DNA from: Aurelia coerulea
Lineage: Eukaryota; Cnidaria; Scyphozoa; Semaeostomeae; Ulmaridae
Direction of reading: 5' to 3'
Assembly: GCA_039566865.1 (NCBI GenBank)
Contig: CM076961.1
Coordinates: forward strand, 9,137,501-9,201,500
Length of the DNA stretch: 64,000 nucleotides
Shown here: positions 62,821 through 64,000 of the stretch, piece by piece
How positions within the stretch are numbered: the first letter of the stretch is position 1
Layout: each line of letters starts with the position of its first letter
Notes under the pieces: model-generated
Seen by the model: only the letters and a program-made list of their open reading frames with translations
Databases searched by the model: none
Told to the model about the DNA's origin: nothing
Made by a program: the position numbers and the translations under genes

Positions 62821-64000
62821 AGCACAAAAAGTGTGGATTAACGTAAATTAGTAGGTACAATTTGTATAGTAAAAAGTATTGCACTCATCTTTTTTTAAAA
62901 CTTTAGTTCTGCCAGTTATTTCTTTTAAAGCACTATATTAGTGATGCAGTAGCCGTTGTTTGAAACATTACTATAGACATTAGTGTTTTCTTTAGTCTAA
63001 TTTTGGCTTTACAGCATCAAAAAACATCGATTAATTAAATGTTTATTTTCTCAAAGAAAACATAACATAAACAAAAAAAGTGTGGATTAACGTACTTTAG
63101 TAGCTACAATTTATATTAAAAAAAGTATTCCACTCATCGTTCTTTAAAACTTTAGTTCTGCCAGTTATTTCTTTTAAAGCACTATATTAGTGCTGCAGCA
63201 ACCATCCTTGGAAACATTACTGTAGACATTAGTTTTTTCTTTAGTCTCGTTTTAGCCTTACAGCATAAACAAAAATCGATTAATTAAATGTTTATTTTCT
63301 CAGAGAAAACGAAATATAAACAAAAAAAGTGTTGATTAACGTACTTTAGTAGCTACAATTTATATTAAAAAAAGTATTCCACTCATCGTTCTTTAAAACT
63401 TTAGTACTGCCAGTAATTCCTTTTAAAGCACGATATTAGTGCTGCAGCAAACATTGTTTGAAACATTACTATAGACATTAGTGTTTTCTTTAGTCTCGTA
63501 TTAGCCTTACAGCATCAACAAACATCGATTAATTAAATGTTTATTTTCTCAAAGAAAACAAAATATAATCACAAAAAGTGTAGATTAACGTCCTTTAGTA
63601 GCTACAATTTATATTATAAAAAGTATTGCACTCATCGTTCTTTAAAACTTTAGTTCTGCCAGTTATTTCTTTTAAAGCACTATATTAGTGCTGCAGCAAC
63701 TATTCTTGGAAACATTACTATAGACATTAGTGTTTTCTAAGTCTCATTTTAGCCTTACAGCATCAACAAACATCGATTAATTAAATGTTTATTTTCTCAA
63801 AGAAAACATAGTATAAACACAAAAAGTGTGGGTTAACGTACTTTAGTAGCTACAATTTATATTATAAAAAGTATTGTGCCCATCGTTCTTTAAAACTTTA
63901 GTTCTGCCAGTTATTTCCTTTAAAGCACTAAATTAGTGCTGCAGCAACCATTCTTGGAAACATTACTATAGACATTAGTGTTTTCTTAATTCTCATTTTG

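Larger units (their letters stand above)
48124..64000 (+). repeat. Satellite array block 3, plus orientation, to window end
   Basis: About 64 plus-oriented 249-bp monomers resume immediately after the LINE in the phase TGGATTAACG and run off the window. The part to about 49.9 kb copies 41.3-43.0 kb (1768-bp unit). The part at 50.4-53.5 kb resembles 35.3-39.4 kb, and 61430-62820 resembles the window start. No transposon insertion or gene is seen. Signature variants AAATGCTTATTTTCTC/AAACGCAAAAAG/TTTAGAAG recur near 52840, 57570 and 59810. Confidence 0.97.

Noticed and set aside
1..64000. Ribosomal DNA spacer repeats or telomeric repeats
   Set aside because: I see no rRNA gene sequence and no TTAGGG-type tandem repeat.
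1..64000. CENP-B box in the monomer
   Set aside because: No sequence with the TTCG...A..CGGG pattern is visible; the only CGGG found is in the MITE ends and the LINE.
1..64000. Promoter in each monomer based on TATTATAAAAAG
   Set aside because: A TATA-like string in 73% A+T DNA is expected by chance and no transcript evidence is visible.

Overview
The window is eukaryotic, and about 89% of it is one satellite DNA array. The satellite has a 249-bp monomer that is about 73% A+T (68 G/C in a 249-base monomer read by eye). Roughly 228 monomers are present, interrupted by four insertions: two copies of a foldback MITE, one fragment carrying a SAP-domain reading frame, and one nearly complete non-LTR retrotransposon (LINE). 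I see no rRNA, tRNA, CRISPR array, operon or intact host gene. High A+T, a CR1/L2-group LINE and a retroelement-like SAP/Gln-Pro-rich protein fit an invertebrate animal. A cnidarian such as a hydrozoan is my best guess, with low confidence because nothing diagnostic of species is present.

Layout. 1-8263: satellite in the orientation I call plus, interrupted at 1438-2040 and 2789-3391 by two apparently identical 603-bp foldback MITEs flanked by TA. 8264-9218: 955 bp of unrelated sequence with a truncated minus-strand SAP-domain ORF and a 20-bp perfect palindrome next to its right edge. 9219-27854: satellite in the opposite orientation (about 75 monomers). About 27855: a direct orientation switch with only a 3-bp overlap. 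27855-42982: plus-oriented satellite. 42983-48123: a 5.14-kb LINE on the minus strand with ORF1 (267 aa) and ORF2 (1192 aa; two PHD-like fingers, endonuclease, reverse transcriptase). 48124-64000: plus-oriented satellite to the window end.

The array is organised at a higher level. Shared rare variants recur at offsets that are exact multiples of 249 bp: 498, 747, 996, 1245, 1494, 2739, 4233 and 10458 bp, plus 1768 bp (7 monomers + 25) and 1351 bp (3 monomers + MITE). These are segmental tandem duplications from unequal exchange or related amplification. The same rare variants occur in the plus and inverted blocks, so the inverted block derives from the same array. Both orientation switches lie near partly mirror-symmetric satellite, giving large imperfect palindromes.

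No genes act together here in the usual sense. The interest lies in array architecture (a candidate centromeric or heterochromatic satellite with short dyads in each monomer), the inversion hinges, a MITE duplicated with its host block while related blocks keep empty sites, and a young-looking LINE whose endonuclease appears to have lost an internal segment.
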